This document shows positions 1-8,214 of a stretch of DNA of 37,271 bases, piece after piece. How positions within the stretch are numbered: the stretch's first letter is position 1; every line of letters starts with the position of its first letter. A program made the translations under genes and the position numbers. Source of the stretch: an uncultured Verrucomicrobia subdivision 3 bacterium (GTDB lineage Bacteria > Verrucomicrobiota > Verrucomicrobiia > Limisphaerales > UBA8199); assembly GCA_903912925.1 (NCBI GenBank), contig CAIWJG010000811.1, positions 1 through 37,271 on the forward strand, read 5' to 3'. The notes beneath the pieces were generated by a model that did not search any database, had not been told where the DNA came from, and saw nothing but the letters and a program-made list of their open reading frames with translations.

Positions 1-84
1 GTTGTTTTAGCCTATGCCAACGGTTGTGGACCCGGTCGCGGACCCGGCGGTTATCCGGCATTCTATAAACATGGCGCGGCTAAA

Positions 85-271
85 GTGGCTTTGTTGGCGC
101 TTTGTGGGAGCCTTGTGGTCGCATGAGGGTCGCATGAGGGTCGCATTGTAGACGCATTGGGGTGGCCTTAGGGTGGCCTTAGGGTGGCCTTAAGGTGGCT
201 ACCGCCTGGCTAGCAACACGCATTGAGGTGGCTTTGATGTCGCATTGATGTCGCATGAGGTGGCTTCGCCC
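85..271. repeat. 11-bp degenerate tandem repeat array
   Basis: From 85 to 260 the sequence divides into sixteen consecutive units of exactly 11 bp with no slippage. There are two main unit types, GTCGCATGAGG/GTCGCATTGAT and GTGGCCTTAGG/GTGGCTTTGAT. The clearest runs are 118-150 (GTCGCAT type), 162-194 (three GTGGCCTTA units) and 228-260. The edge units (85-117, 195-216 and 261-271) are more divergent. An 11-bp period is not a multiple of three, and every frame carries stops, so I read this as non-coding. Eleven bases is close to one helical turn, so each unit would face the same side of the DNA. I see no gene and no convincing terminator in the rest of 1-309, which lies downstream of the toxin gene. 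Confidence 0.85.
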
Positions 272-309
272 GGCTCAGGGAAATATAACCAGGAGCTGTA
301 AAGCCTTGC

Positions 310-789
310 TCAGCCCCCTTCGGCAACCGTGACAACTTTCAGACCTTCCGCCTTGGCAAGCTGAGCCTGGCGATCATCCGTAGTAAGGAAAACCTCGCTC
401 TCGAGCGCCAGAGCGCCGGCCACGTGCAGAAGATCGATGGCCCGCGCTCCAAGCCGCTCGGTGTACACGCTTGCCAGTTCGGTCGCCCGCCTGATTGCCG
501 CGTCCAGCTCCGACGTAACGTCCAACAGGGTGCGCCGGGAAAGGAAGCGTTCGAACCGGTCAAACGCGGCGTCCCGCTCGCGCGTAATCTGCTGCCGCGC
601 GCGAGATGGCAACGACCGGCGTTCGTGAAATGCGCGCTGCAGGATCGCATTCCGAACCTCCAGGGCATGCAGCGGAAGGAAGAACAACCACGGCAGGCCG
701 ATCCGGCGATACTCCCCAATGGCTGCCCCCGAATCCGCTTCCGCAGTAACCAGTCAAAGGATAAAGCTGCTGTCGGCGTAGGCCCTCAC
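310..789 (-). pseudogene. VapC-like PIN-domain toxin with in-frame TGA at codon 12
   Basis: The reading frame begins with GTG at 789-787, which overlaps the antitoxin stop by four bases (GTGA). It encodes a PIN-domain ribonuclease of about 159 codons, a normal to slightly long size for VapC. The start reads VRAYADSSFIL and carries the first expected acidic residue, Asp6. Codon 12 (756-754) is TGA. After it the frame continues uninterrupted with typical PIN features: Glu44 in LHALEVRN, Asp119 in RAIDLLHVAGA, and Asp138/139 in FLTTDDRQ. A TGG or CGA codon changed at one base would give this TGA. Neighbouring genes use TGA as a stop, so a reassigned code is unlikely. A restart at TTG 687 would lack Asp6 and the first beta strand, so it should be inactive. 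VapC toxins cleave specific RNAs and are silenced by the paired antitoxin. It could be a recent nonsense mutant, a readthrough case or a sequencing error. Confidence 0.8.
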
Positions 790-1028
790 CGGCGCGAATC
801 CTCCAGCAGACGGGCAGCGCTGATTCTGGACGGGGTGTCTCGCAGAACCTCGTCGAGGATTTCGGCCGTCGCGCGGAGACGCTCCGCCTCAACCAGCGCG
901 GAGTTAGCAGGTTGAAGAATCCAGAGCGGCTCGCCGCTATCAGTGACCTGCACCGACTTGCCGGTGCGCGTCAAGCGCTTGACCGTCAGCGGTTCTCGCA
1001 GCAGTGTTCGCAACGTAATGGTCTTCAT
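786..1028 (-). CDS. Phd/YefM-like antitoxin
   Basis: This 80-residue protein starts MKTITLRTLLREP and contains the RTGKSVQVTDSGEPLWIL segment typical of prevent-host-death (Phd/YefM-type) antitoxins. The N-terminal half would form the DNA-binding dimer. The C-terminal half, rich in Arg and Glu, would wrap the toxin. I chose the ATG at 1028 because the longer upstream frame is low-complexity and lies in the promoter/operator region. The toxin frame begins inside its stop codon (GTGA overlap), which implies translational coupling. The usual role of the family is to neutralise the partner toxin and repress its own operon, and an inverted repeat around the predicted -10 box fits this. Family assignment is by pattern only. 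Confidence 0.8.
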   Translation of the reverse strand: MKTITLRTLLREPLTVKRLTRTGKSVQVTDSGEPLWILQPANSALVEAERLRATAEILDEVLRDTPSRISAARLLEDSRR

Positions 1029-1029
1029 G

Positions 1030-1065
1030 CTGTCAGACACTACTAGCTGACAGTCCGCCCGGCAA
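1030..1065 (-). promoter_or_regulatory. Candidate promoter with operator for the antitoxin-toxin pair
   Basis: On the minus strand, TTGCCG (1065-1060), a 17-base spacer and TAGTGT (1042-1037) form a modest sigma-70-like promoter, with the antitoxin ATG about 8 bases further on. A perfect 7-bp inverted repeat, CTGTCAG and CTGACAG (1047-1053 and 1030-1036, 10-bp gap), frames the -10 box. Binding there would block RNA polymerase, as expected for autorepression by a Phd-type antitoxin. The leader is very short, which lowers confidence in the exact boxes more than in the operator. Confidence 0.5.
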
Positions 1066-1072
1066 CACCAGC

Positions 1073-1155
1073 AACGTGAAACGTGAGCTGTGAGCTGCGG
1101 AGCGTGCCATTTCATTCGGATTCCCTTCACGTTTCACGTTTCACGTTTCCCTTCA
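1073..1155. repeat. GTGAAAC heptamer repeats forming an inverted pair at the coaE 3' end
   Basis: A (TTTCACG)n run at 1126-1149 faces a shorter GTGAAAC run at 1073-1086. AACGTGAAACGTGA (1073-1086) is the perfect 14-bp reverse complement of 1127-1140, leaving a 40-base loop. The inner GTGAGCT units (1083-1096) are variants of the same heptamer. The 9-bp direct repeat TTCCCTTCA (1121-1129 and 1147-1155) flanks the core run. The run supplies the last codons and the stop of coaE. A transcript hairpin is possible, but no T-rich tail follows, so I do not call it a terminator. Confidence 0.75.
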
Positions 1156-1739
1156 ACAAGACGGTGCAGAATTCGCTCGATCTGGGCGGCGTGGACGTCG
1201 AGACCGGCCTCGGTCCAGATTAGGTAATCGGCGCGGGCGATCTTCTGTTCGATGGGCCATTGCGCCTGGAGACGCTGCTCGATTTGTTCCGGCGTCCAAC
1301 CGCGGGACCGGAGGCGCTGTTGTTGGCTAGCGGCGGAACAGGCGACACAGATGGTTACATCCAATTCTGTTTCGGCCTTTGTCTCGAACAAGAGCGGAAT
1401 CACAACCACGGCAAAGGGATGCCCATCGCCCCGCCAAGCCCCAACCTGAGCGCGCCAAAGTTCCCGGATACGAGGATGAATAATCGCTTCGAGCTGATGG
1501 AGGGCGGCAGAATCGGCAAAGACACGGCGGGCCATTTCGTCGCGGCGCAATCGGCCATCCGGCCCGGTAAATTGAGGGCCGAAGGTTGCCAAAATCTCCG
1601 CCAAGGCAGGTTGCCCAGGCTCAACGATCTGGCGCGCCAAGTCGTCGGTATCCACGACCGGCACCCCGTGCGCACGGAATAGCCCCGCCGAGGTGGACTT
1701 CCCCATGCCAATGCCACCGGTGAGACCGAGAACTTTCAT
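1134..1739 (-). CDS. coaE: Dephospho-CoA kinase
   Basis: This 201-residue protein matches the usual length of CoaE, which phosphorylates the 3'-hydroxyl of the ribose in dephospho-CoA with ATP, the last step of coenzyme A synthesis in the cytoplasm. The P-loop GGIGMGKST lies at residues 8-16. It is followed by VVDTDDLARQIV (substrate side), IIHPRI, the VIPLLFE strand and the RGWTPEQIEQRL lid region. The ATG at 1739 places the P-loop at its usual distance from the N-terminus; an upstream extension in this frame lies in the neighbouring gene. It starts 28 bases after the stop of the M6 protease-like gene, so it may be co-transcribed with that gene, though the functions are unrelated. The last residues, GKRET and the stop, are written by a GTGAAAC heptamer array, so the natural C-terminus has probably been replaced or trimmed by that repeat. 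Confidence 0.95.
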   Translation of the reverse strand: MKVLGLTGGIGMGKSTSAGLFRAHGVPVVDTDDLARQIVEPGQPALAEILATFGPQFTGPDGRLRRDEMARRVFADSAALHQLEAIIHPRIRELWRAQVGAWRGDGHPFAVVVIPLLFETKAETELDVTICVACSAASQQQRLRSRGWTPEQIEQRLQAQWPIEQKIARADYLIWTEAGLDVHAAQIERILHRLVEGKRET

Positions 1740-1767
1740 CGCCACGGTCTGGCTGCCCCGCACCGCA

Positions 1768-4700
1768 TCACTGGCGCTGAGTGCGATAGAAGCGCTGTTG
1801 GAGAGCCGGGGTAGTGGTGTCGGTGAAGGTGAAAGTGCCCGTCGTGTTGCTGTTGGTGCTGAGCGACGCCCAGGAAGTGAGATTGGTCGAACCCTGGAGA
1901 ACGTAAACAAATCCCGCCTGGCAGGTGACGGTAACGTGGAAATAGCCGTTGGTGAAGACGCCGCTCAGAGTAGTCGGCACAGAAGGGGTGGGGATGGTCT
2001 GGGCCGTCGTAAGGCCCAAGGTCCAACCGCTGGCGATGACGCCGGCGTCACCAGCGGTATCATCAAACACGTAGAGGGACCAGGAGCCGTTCGGGTCGCT
2101 GCCGTTCACAGCGGAGAGGGCATACTGATAGAGGCTATACGATCCGGTGCCCGGCAGGGCAATCGGCCCTTGATAAACGCTGGGCCGGTTGGTCCCACTG
2201 GTCAGCAGGTTGGAGTTGGGCAGGAGGCCCGAAGCGTCGTCGTCAAAGGTCAGCATGAGGTTGTTGACGGCATAACCTCCGCCCGTGTGGGACATCACGA
2301 GCACATCGGTGCCAGCAGGACTGGCCAGCAGCACGCTCACGTCGTGCGGGAAACTGTGGGCGAACCCATTCAGAGTGACCGTGGCCTTAGTGACCTGCCC
2401 GGTCAAACCCGCCACGGTGATAGTCGAGGGATAAGGACTGCCGGCACCGTGATCCGGGATCATAATAGCGGCGGTACTGGAGAAACTGGAGGCCTTGGGC
2501 GCGGGGAAGGTGAAGACGACCGTCGGAGCACTCGCACCCAGGTTTTGATCCTGGAGTTGCAAGGTAGCGACGGTGACGCCGCCCGGTGCCGCCGAGCTAG
2601 TGAAGGTAAAACTGCGCGCAGCGGAGGAGCCGCCACGAATCAGCGCGCCGTAGTATTGCGGGGCGGTGGGGGAGGTGACACCTCCCGTAGGCAGCAGGGT
2701 TGCCTTCAGGTTAACGGTGTCGAGCGAGCCGATATTGGCGAGGGAAAGCGAGAGGGTGACGGTTTCACCGGGGTCAACGGCACCGTTCACAGGTCCGCTC
2801 TCATAGGTCAAAACCGCACCGGCGTTGATGATTTGCGGAGCCGGGTTGACGACGGTAGCGACGTAGATTGCGCTGTGGTTGGTGCTGACCGGATCCGTTG
2901 AAGCGGTGCTAAGGGAAACCGCGTTGGTCATGAACCCGGGGGCCGAGTTGGTCAGGACGAGGACGACGGTTGCCGTAGCGTTCGAGGCCAGGTCACCCAG
3001 GGTGCAGGTGATGACGCCGCCGACATTGGCGATAGTCCCAACGGTAGAACTGGAGCTGGCCGCGACGAACCCGGCCGCGGGCGGCAGCGGTTCCGTCAGG
3101 ACCACACTGAGGCCGGTACCGGGGCCACGGTTCGTGATGACAACGGTGTTCGTCAGGCTGTAGCCGACGACGACAGGGTCAGGCGCCACAGTTTGAGCCA
3201 GCGCCAGATCCGCGACGGGCCGAATGACGGTAGTGACGACGGAGATGGTGCTATTGACGGGACTCAAGTCGGTCTCATTGGCGGCGACGTTGGCGACATT
3301 GGTCAGGGCGGCGATGGAAACTCCCGACGGAATGGCCGCGGTGGTAACCATGACCACGTTAGTCACAGTGGCGATGGCGCCAGCATTTAAGGTTCCGAGA
3401 TTGACGATGAGGCTGACAGGGGTGGTAAACACATTCCCTTGCGACGCACCGGCCGAGACCAGTGTCAGACCCGTCGGCAGGACATTGGTAAAGGCCACGG
3501 AGGTAGCGGCGTTCGGTCCACCATTGGTAATGATGAAGATGTAGGTCAAAGTCCCGCCTACCAGGCCCGGATTGGGCGCAGCCACGGCGGCCAAACCGAG
3601 ATCGGCGATCTGGTTGACTGGAGAGATACTGGTAAGGGCGAGGCTCCAGCCGTTCGAAATGGCGCCGGCGTCGCCGCCGGAGTCGTCGAACACGTAGAGC
3701 GACCATGAGCCATTGGGATTCACGCCGTTGAGGGCAGAAAGCGTCGTCGGATAAGGTCCCGCGGGCGCATTGGACGGAAAACCACCCAAGCCTGGAGCGG
3801 GACCGTAGGCCGTCGGCTGCCATACGCCCGAGGGGAGCTGACCTGCGGCGGGCAAAAGACCCGCCGCTGAGTCGTCAAACGTCAGATTCAAGCCGGTTCC
3901 GACCTGGTCGCCGGCGTGGGACATGACCAGCGTCTTCGCGCCACTCGGAGCGACGAGCAAGACATTCACGTCACCCGGATAGGAATGGTTCAGGTCAGAG
4001 AGGGTGACGGTCACTTTGCCGAGCATTCCGGTGAAGTTCGAGACGGTGATGGCCGATGGGTACGGCGTGGCTGGGCCAGATGCCATGGGGTAAGGGGGAT
4101 TCGGCGCACTGGGATTGGGGATGAGGATGGGGTTGGGGTTGGCGAAATGCTGGATGGTTGGCAGCGTGAAGGCGAAACTGACGGGCGGGTAAGTGATGGC
4201 ACCGTCTTGAAGCTGGAGCGTGGGATGGATCGTCTGCCCATTGGTACCGCTGGCGGTAAAGGTGAAGGCCCGGCCCACGGGGAAGCCGCTGGGGGCCAGC
4301 ACCCCGTAAGTCTGGCTCGTTGGGGAAGCGGGCGCAACGCCATCGGTCGCCACCAGGGTCCCCACCAGATTGAGGGTGGTGACATTGCTGATATTGCGAA
4401 GGCGGAGCACGACGGTAACCGTTTCGCCGATGTCAATCGCACCGTTGGGCGGGAGGAAGCTCTCCGCGGTCAACGTGGCCCCCGCCACCGCGATGGCGAC
4501 TCCCGGCGGCGCCACTTGCGTCGTTAGCGTGGCACTGTTGTTGGCCGGATTGGGGTCGGCTTGGTCGGCGGCCACCGTGGCGGAGGTGGTCAACGTGGCA
4601 TTAGTAGTCGTGTGGACAACAATAGTGAGCGTGGCCTGCTGGCCCCCGCTGCTCATCGTGCCCAGGCTCCAAGTGAGCGTGCCGCCGACAATGGACACCG

Positions 4701-7700
4701 TGCCTTGGGAAGCATTGGTGGAGATCACGGCAACCGCAGCCGGGAGGAAGTCGTTGACAATGACGCCGGTGGCGGTGCTGGGGCCCCGGTTGGTGACGGC
4801 GACGGTGTAAGTCACATTGCTGCCGGTGACGACCGGGTTCGGGAAACCGGTGAGGCTGAGCGCGAGGTCGGCAGCGGGACCGACCGTGGTGGTGACCGTC
4901 GCGGTGTTATTGGCCATGATGGGGTCAACTTCGCGGGCGCTCACTGCGGCAGTAGCGGTGATAAGCCCTTGAACGATCGGCGTGACCGCGATGATGGCGG
5001 TGGCCGAGGCGCCTCTGGCCAAGCCGGGCAAACTCCAGAAGATCACATTGCCGGCGTAGGTAGCCGTGCCCCGGGAGAAGGTCGCGGAAAGGATGGACGC
5101 GCTGGCGGGCAAGACGTTGGTCACGGTAATAACGGTCGCGGGGCTGGGCCCGTTGTTCGTCAAGGAAACGGTGTAGGTGAGGGTCGAGCCGATCAAGACC
5201 GGGCTGGGCGAAGCGACCATGCCCACGGCCAGGTCCGCCGAAGTGGGATTGATTTGGGTGGTCACCGTAGCGGAATTGTTGACCGTATTAGGATCGAGTT
5301 GTTCAGAAGTAGCGGTGACGGACGAGAAAACCTGACCTGGCCCCGTCGGCAGCACAACGACCGTGAGGGTCGCCGTGCCCCGGACGGCCATCGCCCCGAG
5401 GCTGAACGTGACTAAACTGCCCTGCTGGGAGTAGCTTCCCTGGGACAAGGAGGCAGAAACGAAGGTCACCGTGCCGGGGAGCACATGAGTGACGACGACG
5501 TTGGTGGCAGTGCTGGGGCCAAAGTTCGTGACCGCAATGGTGTAGGTTAAATTGTTTCCGACGACATCCGGATCAGGTTGGGCGGTGATGTCCACCGCCA
5601 AATCCGCGCCGGGGCATTGGCCACCGCCGTCGGCGCAGAGGGTCGGGGTCAGGAATAAGGACCAGCACTGAATCGCAGCGGTGCCAGAGTGGCCTTGATC
5701 CTTGGCGCGGAGCTGCCAAGTACCATTCACGTTGGTCCCGGACTTGCCGATGAAGATCGAGAGCGGCTGGGTTGGTCGGAAGGCACCGAAAAAGGGCGCC
5801 GAACCGGAGGCGATCGGCGTCAACGCCGCATCGTCGAAGGTGGTCCGCTGCGAGTCCGGGCTGCACGCAATCCCGTAATTCTGGCCAAAAGAGCCATTAT
5901 TGGTTGAAAGGATGCAAGCGGTGCCGTCCGGCGCGATGAGTTCGAGGCCTAGAGCGTAATCAACGTCTTCGGTGACGAAGAGCGACACCGTAGCCTGGTT
6001 GAGGGCATAACTAATATTCGAAACGACGACGGTTGACTTAGCGGAGCCGGGAGAAGGAATGGTAACCATGGCATCGTTGTCAAAGCGCACCGGGCTGCCC
6101 GGCAGACCGCTGGCGAGGCTGAATTTGTAGATACCGACCCCCTGGTCGAACTGCAAGAGGAGCGAACATTCAATTGGTGTTCCGCACACAAATGTAGGCG
6201 AGGTGCTGATTCTGAACGGAACGAGGTTCGTCGCCTCAGTGTTGCCAGGAATGTCGGGATACTCGGAGATTGATTGCGCAACGGCGGCTCCCAGAGTTGT
6301 GGTGAAGAGGGTTGCCTTAACGCCGGTGGCGTTGGCAGTCCCCAGGTTGGTCAGGACCAAATTCAAACTGTTGCACTCATTGAATTCGATGATGCCGTTG
6401 CCGTTGCCACCGAAGACGTAGTTGGTGGCGATGGCGAGCGATGAAGCGGAGCCGCCGCCGCCGCCAACAACAAAGGTCATTTCGGGCGCGCTGGTGCTGA
6501 AATTGGTGAATACAATGCCGGAGGGGGAGCCATCCCACCACCGCGCGCTGGGGGCGGTGACATCAGTTAGTGCGTTGACATAACCGCTGGCCGAGTTGCC
6601 CGGGTAGTAGAGGTCCTGGGCATTGCCTGCGTTTACATTGCGCTCAAAGTCCCAGAGGTTGTCAGCCTGGACCAGCGTGATTTCGTAATTGGCGTGCGAG
6701 GTATTATAGTCGAGACTCTGGTCGTCCTTGTTACCAAGCTCATCCACATGCCAGATGGCAATGCCGGAAGCCGGGATCAGGGCGTCACGACCGCTCTGCT
6801 GGCGGTTTTCGACCAGGTAGTATTCTGTGGAGACATCCGGCTTCTGGAAGCGGTAGAAGTGGTTGAAGTTAGAGCCCGCCGGGGCGGAAACGGTAGCGGT
6901 GAGGGAGGAAAGGTAAGTCAGGTCGGTCGTGGTGGCCCACCCGGCGGCACGCTTGAGGTAAGCATCTATTTGGACGGGGTCATGGTCAAAGCTGCCATAG
7001 CCCATGAGGGAGAAATTGCCAGAGCCGCCCGTGGAATCGTAATCGTAATCATATTCATCAGGATAGCCGCAGAGCATGTGGCCGTTTTCATGGCAGAAGG
7101 TGCCGATGCTCAAAGTGCTGCCGATATCGGTGATCTGATAACGCCAGACTTTCTTGCCCCCGGGGGAGAGCTCCTGGGCGCCGACATTGTAAAGCGCCCA
7201 GGAGTTGGGCCAAAGCCCAAACGACCAGACACCGCTGTTAGCGCCAGCAAAGAAGGCGTTGCAGGCAACGACCTGATTCTCACTGTCCACGGTTAGCGCA
7301 TCAAAGAATGGCAGAATGTCCGTGGTGTAGTTGGGCAGTGCCTTCATCGCGTCGATAGCATCTTTAACCAACAGGTTCCCCTGCGCCCCACAGTCTTTGG
7401 TCGTGTCGTTGTAGTAAGTCTTGGGCTGAGGCACGCGGATATAGAGAGTGACGACGTTGGTGTAGGTCAACAGACCATCCGAGTTGTCGTAGTAATACTT
7501 CTTCACGGAGCCGTTGTTGCCGAAACCCGTGTAATTGTCGCCGTTGCAAAAATCCACAATGTCGGCTTGCAGAACAGTCGCGGGATCGTCGGAGAAGTCA
7601 ATCAGCAGGGTAAGGCCGACTTTGAGACCGGTGGTGGTGAAAGGCGGGGGGGCAGATTGCGGGCCATTGGTTCCCCCGGCGGTCCCGCCGCCCGACCGGG

Positions 7701-8175
7701 CGTAATACTGGTTTGCGGACGCTTTTAGCGCCTTCCAACGCGTCTGGATCTGCATACCCTGCTCCCAGCGTTGGTAGCGTTCAATCACCATCTGTTTGCG
7801 GGCCGCGTCACTCATTCGCACGCCCTTGGCTAAACCAAGGGCGGTCGGATCGCCGCGCTGGACCTGGACGCCAGTGGAAACCAACTGGCCGTCGGTGTCC
7901 TGCCGGGCGAAGCAATAAGCCTTTTGCGCCTGGTCGAAAACGACGGTGTAGCCCGCGAGGGTTTCGAATCGCGCGGAGAAATCATCCCCGCGGCCGTGGA
8001 GCCGGATCTGGGTGCCATCGGGCTGGGTGAAGTCGAGTAGTTTGTCGAAAGGAGCCGCCCAGAGGGAAACCGTGAGGGCCGAGGCGAGGAGGCAGCCCAG
8101 GAAGGCTGCCCGGCGGAGGCGCCGGCCTGAGGGAGCGATGCTACGTCGTTGAGAGCGATCAATGGAATTCTTCAT
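1768..8175 (-). CDS. Secreted M6-type metalloprotease with DUF11 and P domains
   Basis: This is a 2135-residue exported multidomain protein. Residues 1 to about 42 are an Arg-rich n-region and a hydrophobic signal core ending near SLWAAPF. The M6-like (immune inhibitor A type) zinc protease part holds HENGH near residue 361, then PDEYDYD and a Met-turn-like SLMGYGSFDHDP. A P (proprotein convertase-like) domain lies near 711-842. DUF11 domains begin near 855, 978, 1098, 1521 and 1652, each starting ADL(A/G) with TNxGP. Two GETVTV-type modules (about 1221 and 1775) are each followed by another P domain (about 1355 and 1908). The tail, from about 2061, is a VLQGSTNLTSW...RFYR module, not PEP-CTERM. 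I start at ATG 8175; TTG 8196 would add seven residues. It sits 39 bases after the 3288-residue gene and shares modules with it. A secreted or surface protease is a firm reading; the substrate is unknown. Confidence 0.85.
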   Translation of the reverse strand: MKNSIDRSQRRSIAPSGRRLRRAAFLGCLLASALTVSLWAAPFDKLLDFTQPDGTQIRLHGRGDDFSARFETLAGYTVVFDQAQKAYCFARQDTDGQLVSTGVQVQRGDPTALGLAKGVRMSDAARKQMVIERYQRWEQGMQIQTRWKALKASANQYYARSGGGTAGGTNGPQSAPPPFTTTGLKVGLTLLIDFSDDPATVLQADIVDFCNGDNYTGFGNNGSVKKYYYDNSDGLLTYTNVVTLYIRVPQPKTYYNDTTKDCGAQGNLLVKDAIDAMKALPNYTTDILPFFDALTVDSENQVVACNAFFAGANSGVWSFGLWPNSWALYNVGAQELSPGGKKVWRYQITDIGSTLSIGTFCHENGHMLCGYPDEYDYDYDSTGGSGNFSLMGYGSFDHDPVQIDAYLKRAAGWATTTDLTYLSSLTATVSAPAGSNFNHFYRFQKPDVSTEYYLVENRQQSGRDALIPASGIAIWHVDELGNKDDQSLDYNTSHANYEITLVQADNLWDFERNVNAGNAQDLYYPGNSASGYVNALTDVTAPSARWWDGSPSGIVFTNFSTSAPEMTFVVGGGGGSASSLAIATNYVFGGNGNGIIEFNECNSLNLVLTNLGTANATGVKATLFTTTLGAAVAQSISEYPDIPGNTEATNLVPFRISTSPTFVCGTPIECSLLLQFDQGVGIYKFSLASGLPGSPVRFDNDAMVTIPSPGSAKSTVVVSNISYALNQATVSLFVTEDVDYALGLELIAPDGTACILSTNNGSFGQNYGIACSPDSQRTTFDDAALTPIASGSAPFFGAFRPTQPLSIFIGKSGTNVNGTWQLRAKDQGHSGTAAIQCWSLFLTPTLCADGGGQCPGADLAVDITAQPDPDVVGNNLTYTIAVTNFGPSTATNVVVTHVLPGTVTFVSASLSQGSYSQQGSLVTFSLGAMAVRGTATLTVVVLPTGPGQVFSSVTATSEQLDPNTVNNSATVTTQINPTSADLAVGMVASPSPVLIGSTLTYTVSLTNNGPSPATVITVTNVLPASASILSATFSRGTATYAGNVIFWSLPGLARGASATAIIAVTPIVQGLITATAAVSAREVDPIMANNTATVTTTVGPAADLALSLTGFPNPVVTGSNVTYTVAVTNRGPSTATGVIVNDFLPAAVAVISTNASQGTVSIVGGTLTWSLGTMSSGGQQATLTIVVHTTTNATLTTSATVAADQADPNPANNSATLTTQVAPPGVAIAVAGATLTAESFLPPNGAIDIGETVTVVLRLRNISNVTTLNLVGTLVATDGVAPASPTSQTYGVLAPSGFPVGRAFTFTASGTNGQTIHPTLQLQDGAITYPPVSFAFTLPTIQHFANPNPILIPNPSAPNPPYPMASGPATPYPSAITVSNFTGMLGKVTVTLSDLNHSYPGDVNVLLVAPSGAKTLVMSHAGDQVGTGLNLTFDDSAAGLLPAAGQLPSGVWQPTAYGPAPGLGGFPSNAPAGPYPTTLSALNGVNPNGSWSLYVFDDSGGDAGAISNGWSLALTSISPVNQIADLGLAAVAAPNPGLVGGTLTYIFIITNGGPNAATSVAFTNVLPTGLTLVSAGASQGNVFTTPVSLIVNLGTLNAGAIATVTNVVMVTTAAIPSGVSIAALTNVANVAANETDLSPVNSTISVVTTVIRPVADLALAQTVAPDPVVVGYSLTNTVVITNRGPGTGLSVVLTEPLPPAAGFVAASSSSTVGTIANVGGVITCTLGDLASNATATVVLVLTNSAPGFMTNAVSLSTASTDPVSTNHSAIYVATVVNPAPQIINAGAVLTYESGPVNGAVDPGETVTLSLSLANIGSLDTVNLKATLLPTGGVTSPTAPQYYGALIRGGSSAARSFTFTSSAAPGGVTVATLQLQDQNLGASAPTVVFTFPAPKASSFSSTAAIMIPDHGAGSPYPSTITVAGLTGQVTKATVTLNGFAHSFPHDVSVLLASPAGTDVLVMSHTGGGYAVNNLMLTFDDDASGLLPNSNLLTSGTNRPSVYQGPIALPGTGSYSLYQYALSAVNGSDPNGSWSLYVFDDTAGDAGVIASGWTLGLTTAQTIPTPSVPTTLSGVFTNGYFHVTVTCQAGFVYVLQGSTNLTSWASLSTNSNTTGTFTFTDTTTPALQQRFYRTQRQ

Positions 8176-8180
8176 AGTCA

Positions 8181-8197
8181 ATTGGTCAATAACCAAT
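8181..8197. promoter_or_regulatory. Small inverted repeat before the M6 protease gene
   Basis: ATTGGT (8181-8186) and ACCAAT (8192-8197) form a perfect 6-bp inverted repeat with a 5-base loop, placed 5 bases upstream of the ATG at 8175. It could be an RNA hairpin affecting translation initiation or a weak protein site. I see no Shine-Dalgarno sequence in this 39-base spacer. At this size chance is a real alternative. Confidence 0.25.
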
Positions 8198-8214
8198 CTG
8201 CGGACTGGCTAGCG

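Noticed and set aside
85-271. CRISPR array
   Set aside because: Units are 11 bp with no spacers and no cas genes are nearby, so this is a simple tandem array.
754-756. TGA as a sense codon (recoded Trp)
   Set aside because: Several other genes in the window end with TGA, and no internal TGA occurs in them, so a reassigned code does not fit.
1073-1140. Intrinsic terminator after coaE
   Set aside because: The stem is perfect over 14 bp, but the loop is 40 bases, the stem is not GC-rich and no T-run follows.
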